This document shows, piece by piece, positions 17,013-26,400 of a DNA stretch of 64,000 nt; positions within the stretch are counted from its first letter, which is position 1; the number at the start of each line of letters is the position of its first letter. The position numbers and the translations under genes are program-made. Origin of the DNA: Flectobacillus major DSM 103 (GTDB taxonomy: Bacteria > Bacteroidota > Bacteroidia > Cytophagales > Spirosomataceae). The notes beneath the pieces were generated by a model. It did no database searches, was not told where the DNA came from, and worked only from the letters and a program-made list of their open reading frames with translations. The DNA lies in NCBI RefSeq assembly GCF_000427405.1, contig NZ_KE386491.1:5177047-5241046 (forward strand), given 5' to 3'.

Positions 17013-19655
17013 ATGAAGAATATTTTACTGATTGTAAGTCTTTTTTTGAGTATAGATTCACTAGCTCAAAAAATTCAGGGAAAAGTGATTGATGCCCAAA
17101 AGCAAGCATTGGTGGGTGTGAGTATTATTCAAAAAGGCACTAACAACGGAGTTGTGTCAAACAGCAATGGCGAGTTTGAACTACCATTAAAAGCCAATAC
17201 CAACAACGAAATACAGGTATCATTGGTAGGATATATCACAAGAACAGTAAAATCGAGTGGTCAAGGCTCTCTTTCGATTGTCTTGCAGGAAGACACCAAG
17301 CAATTGAATGAAGTTGTGGTGGTGGGTTCTAGAAGTTCGCAAAATAGAACCGTAGTCAATTCGGCTGTACCTGTTGATATTATTGCCCTCAAAGATATTC
17401 AGACCACCAATCCATTGCTGAATGTCAATGATATTTTGAACTATTTAGTGCCATCGTTCAATGCCAATAGGCAATCGGCTTCAGATGGAACAGAGCATAT
17501 CGACCCAGCTTCATTGCGTGGCCTTGGCCCCGACCAGGTGTTGGTTTTGATCAATGGTAAAAGAAGACATACTACGTCGCTGGTAAACTACCAAAACACC
17601 GTAGGGAATGGTTCGGTAGGAACAGACCTCAATGCTATTCCTGTAAGTGCTATCGACCGCATAGAGGTACTCCGTGATGGTGCATCGGCACAATATGGCT
17701 CGGATGCTATAGCTGGTGTAATCAATATAGTACTAAAGAAAAACGCAGGCTTTGCGGCCAATGCAACAGGTGGAGTTACCTCGCGAGGAGATGGCCAAAC
17801 AGCAGACCTAAATTTGTATTATGGAACTACTTTTGCTAAAGAAAAAGGGCATGTGAGTATTGCTACACAATTTAATAACCGCGAAAAAACTTCTCGCTCA
17901 CAAAATCATGATTTGATAATTTTTGACCAATCTAGTTTGGGAAATTTCTTTGCGTATGATTTTACCGAAAACCCAGCCGCATCTCGAAAATTTGATGATG
18001 ATGAATTAAAAAAGAGAGGTTTAACTCGCGACGACTTTAATTTTCAGGTAGGCGATGCCAAAATTAGCAATATTCAAGCTTTTGTGAATTCGGGATATAA
18101 AGTATCTGAAAAAACAGAACTTTATGCTTTTGGTGGATTGGGTTTTAGAAAAGGCACAGGCTTTGGCTTTAGACGTTTGCCAAGCGAAGAAACCGTTGTG
18201 TTGAGTTTATTTCCAAATGGTTTCCAGCCACATCTTAATTCTGATATTTTCGATGGGTCGTTGGCTGTTGGGGCTAAATTCAAACTAGGAGAGACCAGTA
18301 TTTTAGACCTTAGCAATACTTTCGGGACTAACTCATTTGGCTACGAAGTAAGTAATACTAACAATGCTTCGTTGGGCGATAAAAGTCCTACTTCTTTCAA
18401 TGCGGGTTCACACCGATTTTCACAAAATACCATAAATATTGATTATTCATCGTATTTGAAAGAGGTACTAAGTGGCTTAAACTTTGCCGCAGGAGCAGAA
18501 TATAGAAATGAAAACTACCAAATTAAAGCAGGAGAGGAGGCATCGTATATCAACGGTGGAGCTCAGTCTTTCCCAGGTTTTAGTCCTTTGAATGCCCTCA
18601 ATAAGAGCCGCCATAATTGGGCGTTATATACCGACCTAGAGGCCAATCTTACTACTAAGTTTTTGGTGAGTGGAGCATTACGATTTGAAGATTACTCAGA
18701 TTTTGGGAATACCCTCAATGGCAAGGTTGCAGCACGTTATAGCTTTTCAGACGTATTTTCTATTCGTGGGGCATATAGTACTGGTTTCCGAGCTCCATCT
18801 TTGCATCAGCAGTATTTCAACAACATCGCCACTGACGTTGTAGATGGCGTTCTATTAAACTCTGGTATTTTTACCAACGACAGCCCTATCGCCAAAGCAA
18901 TAGGTATACCAAAGCTAAAGCAAGAAACATCAAAAAATGCTACAGTAGGTTTTACCATTTCGCCTAGCAAAGCTTTTGCTATTACAGTAGATGCTTATCA
19001 AATACAAGTAGATGATAGAATTGTACTGACTGGCAATTTTGGGAATGATGCCTTTGGCGACCCAATTCCTGAGTTAAGAGCTATTTTTGCAACGGCAGGA
19101 GCTTCAACGGGTCGTTTTTTTACGAATGCTATCAATACCCGTACACGAGGTATCGACTTGGTAATATCGCATAAAACATCGCTTGGTAATGGGAGTTTAC
19201 AAACTTCTTTCTCGGGTAATTACAACAAAAACGAGGTGACAAAAGTAAATCCGTTGTCTGATAAGCTAGCTGGACAAGAAGATATTTATTATGGGCCACA
19301 AGAAAGAAGTTTGATAGAAACCAATTCACCCAACATAAAAAGTACATTGCAGTTTGTATATAGTGTAAACAAAATAAGTTTTATGTATCGTAATACTTAT
19401 TTTGGCAAAGTAACTCGTAATGGTTTTCCATTTGGAGGCGAGCAGGTACACGCTGCAAAAGTGGTGGTCGATATAACAGCTTCGTACAAAATTACGAAGG
19501 CGTTGAGTGCAACCCTCGGTGCAAACAATGTATTTGATGTATTTCCTGACAAGCAAATTTATGAAAACTCCTATTTTGGGGTTTTCAAATACGCTCCTGT
19601 ACAAATGGGTACAACAGGACGATATATGTTTGCAAGACTCAGTTATAACTTATAA
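17013..19655 (+). CDS. TonB-dependent outer-membrane receptor
   Basis: The 880-residue protein has a signal peptide (1-18, ending DSLAQ). A carboxypeptidase-regulatory-like domain covers about 19-95 (IQGKVIDAQKQALVGVSI). A plug domain covers about 105-240, with the ..RGLGPDQVLVLINGKRRH and RIEVLRDGASAQYGSDAIAGVINI signatures. A 22-strand beta-barrel runs to the C-terminus, which ends in an aromatic-rich strand (YMFARLSYNL). It imports a substrate across the outer membrane using ExbB/ExbD/TonB energy. It has no SusD partner, so it is a classical receptor rather than a SusC. The substrate is unknown. The gene after the terminator is an amino-acid permease, which hints at, but does not prove, a peptide or amino-acid substrate. 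Confidence 0.92.
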   Translation: MKNILLIVSLFLSIDSLAQKIQGKVIDAQKQALVGVSIIQKGTNNGVVSNSNGEFELPLKANTNNEIQVSLVGYITRTVKSSGQGSLSIVLQEDTKQLNEVVVVGSRSSQNRTVVNSAVPVDIIALKDIQTTNPLLNVNDILNYLVPSFNANRQSASDGTEHIDPASLRGLGPDQVLVLINGKRRHTTSLVNYQNTVGNGSVGTDLNAIPVSAIDRIEVLRDGASAQYGSDAIAGVINIVLKKNAGFAANATGGVTSRGDGQTADLNLYYGTTFAKEKGHVSIATQFNNREKTSRSQNHDLIIFDQSSLGNFFAYDFTENPAASRKFDDDELKKRGLTRDDFNFQVGDAKISNIQAFVNSGYKVSEKTELYAFGGLGFRKGTGFGFRRLPSEETVVLSLFPNGFQPHLNSDIFDGSLAVGAKFKLGETSILDLSNTFGTNSFGYEVSNTNNASLGDKSPTSFNAGSHRFSQNTINIDYSSYLKEVLSGLNFAAGAEYRNENYQIKAGEEASYINGGAQSFPGFSPLNALNKSRHNWALYTDLEANLTTKFLVSGALRFEDYSDFGNTLNGKVAARYSFSDVFSIRGAYSTGFRAPSLHQQYFNNIATDVVDGVLLNSGIFTNDSPIAKAIGIPKLKQETSKNATVGFTISPSKAFAITVDAYQIQVDDRIVLTGNFGNDAFGDPIPELRAIFATAGASTGRFFTNAINTRTRGIDLVISHKTSLGNGSLQTSFSGNYNKNEVTKVNPLSDKLAGQEDIYYGPQERSLIETNSPNIKSTLQFVYSVNKISFMYRNTYFGKVTRNGFPFGGEQVHAAKVVVDITASYKITKALSATLGANNVFDVFPDKQIYENSYFGVFKYAPVQMGTTGRYMFARLSYNL

Positions 19656-19662
19656 TATTGTA

Positions 19663-19694
19663 AAAGAGGCGACACTCAAGTCGCCTCTTTTTTT
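19663..19694 (+). terminator. Intrinsic terminator after the TonB receptor
   Basis: AAAGAGGCGAC pairs perfectly with GTCGCCTCTTT around a six-base loop, and a run of T residues follows on the plus strand. The permease ATG lies only about 14 bp beyond, so the permease must have its own promoter or depend on read-through. Confidence 0.88.
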
Positions 19695-19708
19695 TAAGAT
19701 ATTCATTC

Positions 19709-20992
19709 ATGTCAAAGATTCATAAGATAGGTTGGAAAACAGCAATTACTTTGGTAGTATCTAATATGGTAGGTACAGGTGTTTTTACAAGCCTTGGGTT
19801 TCAGCTCAACGATGTACAAAATGTATGGAGTATTGTCTTGTTGTGGGTTTTGGGAGGTGTTTTGGCCTTAATTGGGGCATTTACTTTTGCCGAATTGGGT
19901 ACACATTATCAAAAATCGGGAGGCGATTATATATTTATTAGTGAAGGGTTTCACCCATATTTAGGATATTTATCGGCTTGGACATCCATGATAGTTGGTT
20001 TTTCGGCTCCTGTAGCTATTGCTGCTATTGCCATGGAAGCCTATTTGTCGCCTTTTGCTATTCCGCATTTGAGGGCATATACTGTTCTTATTATTGTTGC
20101 AATCTCCTTTTTTCACTCTTTTAGCTTAAAGCAAAGCGGTACATTTCAGGTAGCTACAACCATTATAAAAATTGCTTTTATATTGCTATTATTAGGTTTG
20201 GGAATATGGTTTGCTCCTTTTCCTGACAATGCCGTTAATACTACAGCACCGATGATCGACGAAGTTTTTAAATCGGGTTTTGCCGTTTCGTTGTTGTACG
20301 TCACCTATGCCTACACAGGATGGAATGCCGCCGCCTATATTGTAGACGAAATAGATAACCCTAAAAAGGATTTACCCAAAGCCCTAATTATTGGTACTAT
20401 TTCGGTAATCGTTATTTATGTATTGTTACAATTAGTTTTTCTAAAATTTGCTAGTTTTAAACAACTACAAGGCCAAACCGAAGTAGCACTAATTGCTACA
20501 GGCAATATTCTTGGGCGTATTGGCAACCGCTGGATAAGTGCAGGTATAGCCTTTCAGTTGATTGCTACTATGAGTTCGTATATTTGGATTGGCCCACGCA
20601 TTATTCATTCAATGGCACAGCATTATACACTCTGGAAATCGCTGCGTCCTACCAATCGGCATGGTATTCCTACACGAGCTATCTGGCTTCAGTGTTCTAT
20701 TATTTTGATATTAATGTTGTCGGGTACTTTGCAACAAATCTTGCTTTATACTTCATTTTTATTGCAACTGATGGGTACGTTGGCTGTAGCGAGTATACTG
20801 GGAGCACCAAGGAAAGAAACCAGTTTCAAAAGCCCTTTCCGACCTTATTTACAATATGCCTACATTATTTTTAGTGTATTGGTGTTGCTATTTATTATAT
20901 GGGACAAACCATTTGAAAGTTTGGTTGGACTAATTATTTTAATCATAGGTTCACTTACTTACTGGATTTCTAAACAGATGGATAAGAAATAA
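19709..20992 (+). CDS. APC-superfamily amino-acid permease
   Basis: The 427-residue protein has 12 predicted hydrophobic helices and the APC-family opening KTAITLVVSNMVGTGVFTSLG, in which helix 1 is broken at GTGVF for substrate binding. Further family features are GGVLALIGAFTFAELG (about 49-64) and a helix-6-type segment FKSGFAVSLLYVTYAYTGWN. These transporters move amino acids or polyamines across the inner membrane by proton or sodium coupling or exchange. It follows the TonB receptor after a strong terminator and is followed by an 8-bp hairpin. The specific substrate cannot be assigned. Confidence 0.88.
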   Translation: MSKIHKIGWKTAITLVVSNMVGTGVFTSLGFQLNDVQNVWSIVLLWVLGGVLALIGAFTFAELGTHYQKSGGDYIFISEGFHPYLGYLSAWTSMIVGFSAPVAIAAIAMEAYLSPFAIPHLRAYTVLIIVAISFFHSFSLKQSGTFQVATTIIKIAFILLLLGLGIWFAPFPDNAVNTTAPMIDEVFKSGFAVSLLYVTYAYTGWNAAAYIVDEIDNPKKDLPKALIIGTISVIVIYVLLQLVFLKFASFKQLQGQTEVALIATGNILGRIGNRWISAGIAFQLIATMSSYIWIGPRIIHSMAQHYTLWKSLRPTNRHGIPTRAIWLQCSIILILMLSGTLQQILLYTSFLLQLMGTLAVASILGAPRKETSFKSPFRPYLQYAYIIFSVLVLLFIIWDKPFESLVGLIILIIGSLTYWISKQMDKK

Positions 20993-21020
20993 GGAAAACC
21001 CTAAGAAGATATTTGAGCTT

Positions 21021-21044
21021 GAAGCTACCATACATAGTAGCTTC
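21021..21044 (+). terminator. Hairpin after the permease gene
   Basis: GAAGCTAC (21021-21028) pairs perfectly with GTAGCTTC (21037-21044) over an 8-base loop. No T-tract follows, so terminator activity is uncertain. Confidence 0.45.
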
Positions 21045-21048
21045 AGAC

Positions 21049-21056
21049 TAACTTTG
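21049..21056 (+). promoter_or_regulatory. TAnnTTTG-type -7 box upstream of the SDR gene
   Basis: TAACTTTG matches the Bacteroidota -7 consensus TAnnTTTG and lies about 74 bp before the ATG at 21130. I see no good -33 TTG at the expected distance. Confidence 0.5.
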
Positions 21057-21129
21057 TACTATTCAAAGGTATATTTCAAACAAACGAAAGGAAAAGCCTC
21101 GCTTTTTCGCAAACATATTATAGAGCGTT

Positions 21130-21882
21130 ATGTCAAAATTAGCCATTATTACAGGAGCCAGTTCGGGTATCGGTAAAGCAACAGCCGAAGCCTTTGCCAA
21201 GTTAGGAATAGATTTGATTCTTTGCGGAAGACGTATCGAACGTTTGGAAGCTCTGAAAGAAACTTTAGAAAAAAGTGTAAATGTACATATCTTAACTTTT
21301 GATGTACGTAATAGAGAGGCCGTAGAAACAGCCTTGAATAGCTTGCCCGAAGCACTCAAGCAAGTAGATATTTTGGTTAATAATGCTGGAAATGCACATG
21401 GCTTAGGCACGATTCAAGATGGCGAGGTAGCCGACTGGGATGCAATGATTGACGGTAATGTAAAGGGTTTATTGTATGTGTCGAAGGTAGTGATGCCTTG
21501 GATGATTGCCCGTCAGGCAGGGCATATTATCAATATTAGCTCGATTGCTGGTAAGCAGACTTACCCCAATGGTAATGTATATTGTGCTTCAAAAGCGGCT
21601 GTAGAGGCTATTTCCGAAGGAATGCGTTTAGATTTGAATCCACACGGAATCAAAGTAACAAATGTAGCCCCAGGAGCGGTAGAAACCGAGTTTTCTTTGG
21701 TTCGTTTCAAAGGCGACAATGAGCGTTCTGATTCGGTGTATAAGGGTTTTCAGCCTTTGGTAGCTGAAGATATCGCCGATATTATAGCCTTTGCTGTAAC
21801 TCGCCCTGCTCATGTAGTTATGGCCGATATTTTGGTATATCCAACGGCTCAGGCTTCACCTTCGGTAATTAATAGAAAATAA
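21130..21882 (+). CDS. Classical SDR-family oxidoreductase (YdfG-like)
   Basis: This 250-residue classical short-chain dehydrogenase shows TGASSGIG at 8-15 (cofactor binding), NNAG at 84-87, and the catalytic Ser138, Tyr151 and Lys155 (YCASK). The PG motif is at 181-182. Arg34 and Arg35 after the second strand (CGRR) favour NADP(H). It resembles YdfG-type NADP-dependent enzymes acting on 3-hydroxy acids or serine, but the substrate is not proven. The gene has its own promoter-like box and is followed by more than 500 bp without a gene. Confidence 0.9.
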   Translation: MSKLAIITGASSGIGKATAEAFAKLGIDLILCGRRIERLEALKETLEKSVNVHILTFDVRNREAVETALNSLPEALKQVDILVNNAGNAHGLGTIQDGEVADWDAMIDGNVKGLLYVSKVVMPWMIARQAGHIINISSIAGKQTYPNGNVYCASKAAVEAISEGMRLDLNPHGIKVTNVAPGAVETEFSLVRFKGDNERSDSVYKGFQPLVAEDIADIIAFAVTRPAHVVMADILVYPTAQASPSVINRK

Positions 21883-22408
21883 GAGATTGGTGATTGAGAG
21901 CGTTAGTGAATCAGTGAGATAGTGTCGATTTTTGAAAAAAGATTCAAATTAATAAAATCAAGTTTCTAAATTATCATTTACTCACTCATCATTAAGCACA
22001 AAAAAGCCCAATACCAAGGGCATCGAGCTTTTCGTATTCCGAACTTATTTATGGTAACTAATTATTTCTGCTTTTAACTGTATTAGTTTATTAGATAACG
22101 TTTTGTTAGGGAAAATGTTATACAGTAAAGTGCTGAGAATTAACATCTCAAATGTGTTTTATCGGCCTGATGAGTTTTAAATGGGAAGATATAAACCTAT
22201 TTTAGGGTTGTAACTCACTTACGCGGCATCTTAGTAAACTGGTTTGATGAACTCAGAGTATGTTTTCATCAATTATTAGTCAAAAGTATAAATTCTTCCT
22301 TGAATTGAATTAATCTAAGTATCATTAATGAGTGAACGGCAACAAATTGGTTGTCAATGTATATTGTTAGTAACCTAATGATATACATATACTAATTCTA
22401 CCAAACAT
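21883..22408. other. Intergenic region downstream of the SDR gene
   Basis: No gene is recognisable. A moderate hairpin-like block lies near 22002-22032 (AAAAGC ... GCTTTT with an inner CCC/GGG) and may end the SDR transcript. The rest is AT-rich with no ORF of note. Confidence 0.4.
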
Positions 22409-22448
22409 AAAAAGCCCCAAGACAAATATGTATGTCTTGGGGCTTTTT
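22409..22448 (-). terminator. Strong bidirectional terminator at the end of rlmB
   Basis: AAAAAGCCCCAAGAC pairs perfectly over 15 bp with 22434-22448 around a 10-base loop. It gives a T5 tract on both strands. It lies 16 bp beyond the rlmB stop. Confidence 0.88.
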
Positions 22449-22464
22449 GTATTTGAGGATTGGC

Positions 22465-23262
22465 TTAAATGCTCAATCGTTGGCGAACAGCTTCATATAA
22501 AATTACGCCATTGGCTACTGATACGTTTAGCGAACCAACACGGCCTGTCATTGGGATACTTGCCAAGTCATCGGCAATCTTTAAAAGCTCGTCCGAGATA
22601 CCGTCTTCTTCAGAACCCATAATAATGGCTGTTGGAATAGAGAAGTCTAAATCAAAGATATTTTTCGATACTTTTTCGGTACATCCTACTACCTGAATAC
22701 CTGATTCTTGTAGATATTTGACAGTTTGGTATAAGTTTTCTTCTCTACAAACTGGCAAAAAGTTCAATGCTCCCGAAGACGTTTTCATGGCATCGGCATT
22801 GATTTGAGCTGCTCCTTTGGTAGGGATCACAATGGCATTTACCCCTGTACATTCGGCTGTACGAGCAATTGCCCCAAAGTTGCGAACGTCGGTAATACGA
22901 TCGAGGATTAGCAACAGGGGTATTTCACCTTTTTCGTAAATACCTGCAACTACGTTGTCGAGTTTGGCATAATTGATAGCCGAAACAAACGCAATTACCC
23001 CTTGGTGATTTTTACGAGTAATTCTATCAAGTTTTTCTGTAGGTACTTTTTGTACGGGAATACCTCTTAAACGGGCAAATTCGAGTACTTCCAAAGAGCC
23101 TAATTCTCTTTGTACCAGAATTTTATCTATTTCTTTTCCTGAACGAAGTGTTTCTAAAACCGATTGAATCCCAAACACAATGTCTTTGTTGTCGGGCTTG
23201 GGTTGTTGATTAAAATATTTAAAAGGCTTTTTAGGCCCATTGAACTTGTTTTCTTCTGACAT
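22465..23262 (-). CDS. rlmB: 23S rRNA 2'-O-ribose methyltransferase, TrmH/SpoU family (RlmB)
   Basis: The 265-residue protein has an L30e-like substrate-binding domain (about 25-95). A trefoil-knot SPOUT domain with all three family motifs follows: motif 1 DRITDVRNFGAIARTAE (121-137), motif 2 IIMGSEEDGIS (213-223), motif 3 IPMTGRVGSLNVSVA (236-250). RlmB methylates the 2'-OH of G2251 in the 23S rRNA peptidyl-transferase loop using S-adenosylmethionine; close relatives act on tRNA. The chosen ATG at 23262 gives a normal N-terminus. The longer frame begins at a GTG at 23364, directly abutting the upstream gene, and its first 34 residues show no homology features. It lies downstream of the GWxTD gene on the same strand. 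Confidence 0.9.
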   Translation of the reverse strand: MSEENKFNGPKKPFKYFNQQPKPDNKDIVFGIQSVLETLRSGKEIDKILVQRELGSLEVLEFARLRGIPVQKVPTEKLDRITRKNHQGVIAFVSAINYAKLDNVVAGIYEKGEIPLLLILDRITDVRNFGAIARTAECTGVNAIVIPTKGAAQINADAMKTSSGALNFLPVCREENLYQTVKYLQESGIQVVGCTEKVSKNIFDLDFSIPTAIIMGSEEDGISDELLKIADDLASIPMTGRVGSLNVSVANGVILYEAVRQRLSI

Positions 23263-23364
23263 GATATTAAAATTTTTACAAAGTTCGGAAAGTTTTTGGC
23301 AGGAAACAAAAAAGTGCCAGATTCGTATTGCTCTGACACTTCTTTGTTTATCTATTTTGGGCAC

Positions 23365-24615
23365 TTATTTTACCACAATATCACCATTTCGCCATTGTTC
23401 TACTGTTGGAAACCAAATGGATTGGTATTCGGCGTAGCGTTGTAGCTCGTAGTGGTCTTCCACAAATTGATTGGCTCTTTTGTTAAAAGTAAAATTTACT
23501 TCCGAATATTGGCTATTACGGGTATATGTCCACACCTCTTTATCTTTGGTTCGTGTAATTCGAGTAGGGTCGCCCATGATAATCCAAACCATTCCTTTAT
23601 CGGTTTTCCAGCCTTCTTTATAGCTTGTAAACATTCGGTTGGCTTGCTCAACACGTTGAAAAAATGCTTTTATGGTTCTTTTGGCATTATTTTGGTTGCC
23701 CTGCATGATATTGAGCCAATAGTTGTCTAAGGCTTTTTTAGCTTCTCTTGAGCCATACAAATCGGCTGTTTCGGAGCTTGTACTCATATAAATGAGTGGT
23801 CGAACTAGCTTTTCGGGACGAGTAAACTTGGGAAAACGCTTATCTACCACCATAGTACCTATACCAAAAGATTCGGTTGTATCGCGGGTAAAATAATAAA
23901 GAGCTTCGGTATTAAGATGCACCAATGTATTGGACTTAATCGAAAATGCAGAATCGACGTATAGGCTTTTCTGTGGCACACGTTGCGAAGTAGCCATTGG
24001 AGAAAGAGCTGGATCAAACTCGTATTTATATCTGAAAGCCTTAAAATTTTGGTTTTTGTTGTCGAGGCTTCTTAGGATCACTGTATCTGTAACAGAAAAA
24101 AAGCTTTTGAGAATCGGTAATTTACCTGTTTTGTCAAAAAACATAAAATAGTCACTTACCTTGCCCGACTGAAAGCGAACGAAGCAATCATTAGTGACTT
24201 TGTTGTTGGTGCGGTTGTCACGAATATCGGTCATTACTACGGCCGTTAGTAAATCTTTGGGTTTGGGGATATCAAACCAAACCGTAAACCAACCTGAGTC
24301 GTTGAGGAAGTTTTCGGTAGTAAGAGCTACCGTGCTGCTTGCAATAGGCTGTTTGTTGTTGTAGTCACTAAGCAAATTGTAGCTAATTACCAATTCCTTT
24401 AGGGCATCGCTTTGTGAGGTAGTGCGGTCGAGGTGCAAATTAACATATACACGAACCGTATTGCCATTATCCAAAAACTTACTTTTGGTAGCAATACGTT
24501 GTAGAGGCACACGATTTTCGAGGTTTTGCCCACTATTTTTTTTGGCTGTTGGCGAAGTCGGAGCACAAGCCCATAAAAGATAGAGAGAAGATAATAGGTA
24601 AATAAGTTTTTTCAT
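23365..24615 (-). CDS. GWxTD-domain lipoprotein
   Basis: The 416-residue protein has a lipoprotein signal (MKKLIYLLSSLYLLWAC, lipidated Cys17). A beta-rich middle region follows, then the C-terminal GWxTD domain. Its namesake motif GWKTD is at 335-339 and the adjacent conserved block GMVWIIMGDP at 341-350. GWxTD proteins are widespread in Bacteroidota and Acidobacteriota and of unknown function; some are found with surface or oxidative-protein-folding genes. It probably faces the periplasm. Its gene precedes rlmB by about 100 bp on the same strand, but a functional link is not evident. Confidence 0.88.
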   Translation of the reverse strand: MKKLIYLLSSLYLLWACAPTSPTAKKNSGQNLENRVPLQRIATKSKFLDNGNTVRVYVNLHLDRTTSQSDALKELVISYNLLSDYNNKQPIASSTVALTTENFLNDSGWFTVWFDIPKPKDLLTAVVMTDIRDNRTNNKVTNDCFVRFQSGKVSDYFMFFDKTGKLPILKSFFSVTDTVILRSLDNKNQNFKAFRYKYEFDPALSPMATSQRVPQKSLYVDSAFSIKSNTLVHLNTEALYYFTRDTTESFGIGTMVVDKRFPKFTRPEKLVRPLIYMSTSSETADLYGSREAKKALDNYWLNIMQGNQNNAKRTIKAFFQRVEQANRMFTSYKEGWKTDKGMVWIIMGDPTRITRTKDKEVWTYTRNSQYSEVNFTFNKRANQFVEDHYELQRYAEYQSIWFPTVEQWRNGDIVVK

Positions 24616-24785
24616 ATTGCTAAAATAATTGAGATCATCTCAAAAGTATCTTTATTACGTAAACAAAACGTTTGAAACGGCTTTTTTAATACAGAAAATC
24701 TAATTATTACTTGAATCTTCTAATAATTAGCAGATAAATAACGAACCAATTTAATCAGTATTTTTCTGATGTCAAGCAAAAGCGG

Positions 24786-24793
24786 TAATTTTG
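24786..24793 (+). promoter_or_regulatory. TAATTTTG -7 box that decides the next gene's start
   Basis: TAATTTTG matches TAnnTTTG. The longest reading frame of the following methyltransferase would begin at the TTG 24791-24793 inside this box, which is not credible as a start codon. The ATG at 24878 is therefore preferred. Confidence 0.6.
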
Positions 24794-24877
24794 AAAAAAA
24801 AATACCATTACCCCAATTTAAAATCAGGTTGCCAGTGGGCAAACATTGGCAAGAATGATTTTATATATCAAAAAACA

Positions 24878-25648
24878 ATGTATAAAACTACCGAAATCGC
24901 TTCTTCCGAGATTATTTCCGACAACCCTGTACACCAGCGATTGTTGTTCCCTTATATTGAGGCCGCTAAAATTGTTTCAGGTGATTTGCTTGAAATAGGT
25001 TGTGGCACTGGTAGAGGAGTAGCCGTGTTGGCTCCTTCTGTAAAAAACTATACGGGTGTTGACAAAAACGAGCCATTGATGACCAAGCTAACTGGCGAAT
25101 ACCCCGACTTTAAGTTTATCGATATGTTTTTGCCACCTCTCAAAGGTATTGCCGATAATTCTTTTGATTATATTGTTACTTTTCAAGTAATAGAGCATAT
25201 CGAAGATGATGTAGCTTTTATCAAAGAGGCTTATAGGGTATTGAAACCTGGTGGTAAATTGATTCTCACTACCGTAAACCGCAAATACTCGCTGTCGAGA
25301 AACCCTTGGCACGTTAGAGAATATTTGGCAAAGGAGCTAAAAGATTTGATTTTACGCTATTTCCCTACTATCCAAACCAAGGGTATTCACGGCAATGCCA
25401 AGGTGATGGCTTACTATGAAGAAAATAAGCGTTCGGTACAAAAAATCACCAAATTTGATGTTTTCAATCTTCAATATCGTTTGCCAAGATGGATGTTGCA
25501 GATTCCTTATGATATTGCCAATCGCTTGAGCCGTAATTTGATTCAAAAATCAGATGGTAAATTGGTTTCAGATATTACTTGGCAAGATTATTTTATCAAT
25601 GACGATGCCGAAGAATGTTTTGACTTCTTTTATATTGCTACAAAATAG
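24878..25648 (+). CDS. Class I SAM-dependent methyltransferase
   Basis: The 256-residue protein has a Rossmann-like methyltransferase core (Methyltransf_11 type). Motif I is LLEIGCGTGRG at 37-47, an acidic residue after strand 2 lies in YTGVDKNEP, and the post-motif is FDYIVTFQVIEHIEDD. The EAYRVLKPGGKLILTT motif follows. The C-terminal 90 residues probably bind the substrate, which I cannot identify. It precedes an O-methyltransferase gene by 23 bp, so both are likely in one transcript ending at the hairpin 26337-26386. Confidence 0.87.
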   Translation: MYKTTEIASSEIISDNPVHQRLLFPYIEAAKIVSGDLLEIGCGTGRGVAVLAPSVKNYTGVDKNEPLMTKLTGEYPDFKFIDMFLPPLKGIADNSFDYIVTFQVIEHIEDDVAFIKEAYRVLKPGGKLILTTVNRKYSLSRNPWHVREYLAKELKDLILRYFPTIQTKGIHGNAKVMAYYEENKRSVQKITKFDVFNLQYRLPRWMLQIPYDIANRLSRNLIQKSDGKLVSDITWQDYFINDDAEECFDFFYIATK

Positions 25649-25671
25649 TAGGCTCAATTATTTAATACAAA

Positions 25672-26319
25672 ATGGACTTTCTCCCACAAAATATCAGCGA
25701 TTATGCAGAGGCACATACTACTGCCGAGCATGATTTGCTGAAAAAACTTAATAGAGATACTCATCTGAAAATCCTGCAACCTCGAATGCTTTCGGGGCAT
25801 TTGCAGGGGCGTTTTTTGGCAGAAATTAGCCATCTGATGCGTCCTCGCCGAATTTTAGAAATTGGAACTTATACGGGGTATTCGGCTTTGTGCCTAGCTG
25901 AAGGGCTGGTCGATGACGGTAAACTAATCACTATCGATATCAACGAAGAGCTTGAAACGTTTACTCGAAGCTTTTTTGAAGCTTCGGCTTTTGCCCATAA
26001 AATCGAATATATTATTGGCGATGCTGCCGAGATTATTCCTACCCTAAACGAGGTATTTGATTTAGTATTTATAGATGCCGACAAAATGAATTATACCAAA
26101 TATTATAACTTGGTATTTGATTTAGTTAGAAAAGGGGGGTATATCTTGTCGGACAATGTGCTGTGGAGTGGTAAAGTGGCCAATATTCAAGAAGGTAAAA
26201 AAATCGACAAGGATACACGAAATCTACTGGATTTCAATAAGATGTGTCACGACGACCCACGTACCGAGAATATTCTGTTACCAATTCGAGACGGTATAAT
26301 GATAAGTCGGAAAATATAG
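25672..26319 (+). CDS. O-methyltransferase, caffeoyl-CoA/catechol type
   Basis: The 215-residue protein belongs to the cation-dependent O-methyltransferase family (Methyltransf_3). Motif I ILEIGTYTGYSAL is at 61-73, the metal-ligand segment FIDADK at 133-138 and DNVLWSG at 161-167, where Asp161 and Asn162 are metal ligands. Such enzymes methylate catechol-type hydroxyls; a subset methylates tRNA wobble 5-hydroxyuridine (TrmR/YrrM-like). The bacterial TrmR role is a reasonable alternative here because no phenylpropanoid genes are nearby. It follows the other methyltransferase by 23 bp. Confidence 0.9.
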   Translation: MDFLPQNISDYAEAHTTAEHDLLKKLNRDTHLKILQPRMLSGHLQGRFLAEISHLMRPRRILEIGTYTGYSALCLAEGLVDDGKLITIDINEELETFTRSFFEASAFAHKIEYIIGDAAEIIPTLNEVFDLVFIDADKMNYTKYYNLVFDLVRKGGYILSDNVLWSGKVANIQEGKKIDKDTRNLLDFNKMCHDDPRTENILLPIRDGIMISRKI

Positions 26320-26336
26320 TTGTATCATATCTAATA

Positions 26337-26386
26337 AAAAGGGTTTCAATTGTATATCTGTTATGGATAGAAATTGAAACCCTTTT
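26337..26386. terminator. Bidirectional terminator between convergent genes
   Basis: AAAAGGGTTTCAATT (26337-26351) pairs perfectly with 26372-26386 around a 20-base loop. T4 follows on the plus strand and an equivalent tract on the minus strand. It serves the O-methyltransferase and the LysM transglycosylase. Confidence 0.85.
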
Positions 26387-26400
26387 GTTGTTATGAGGTA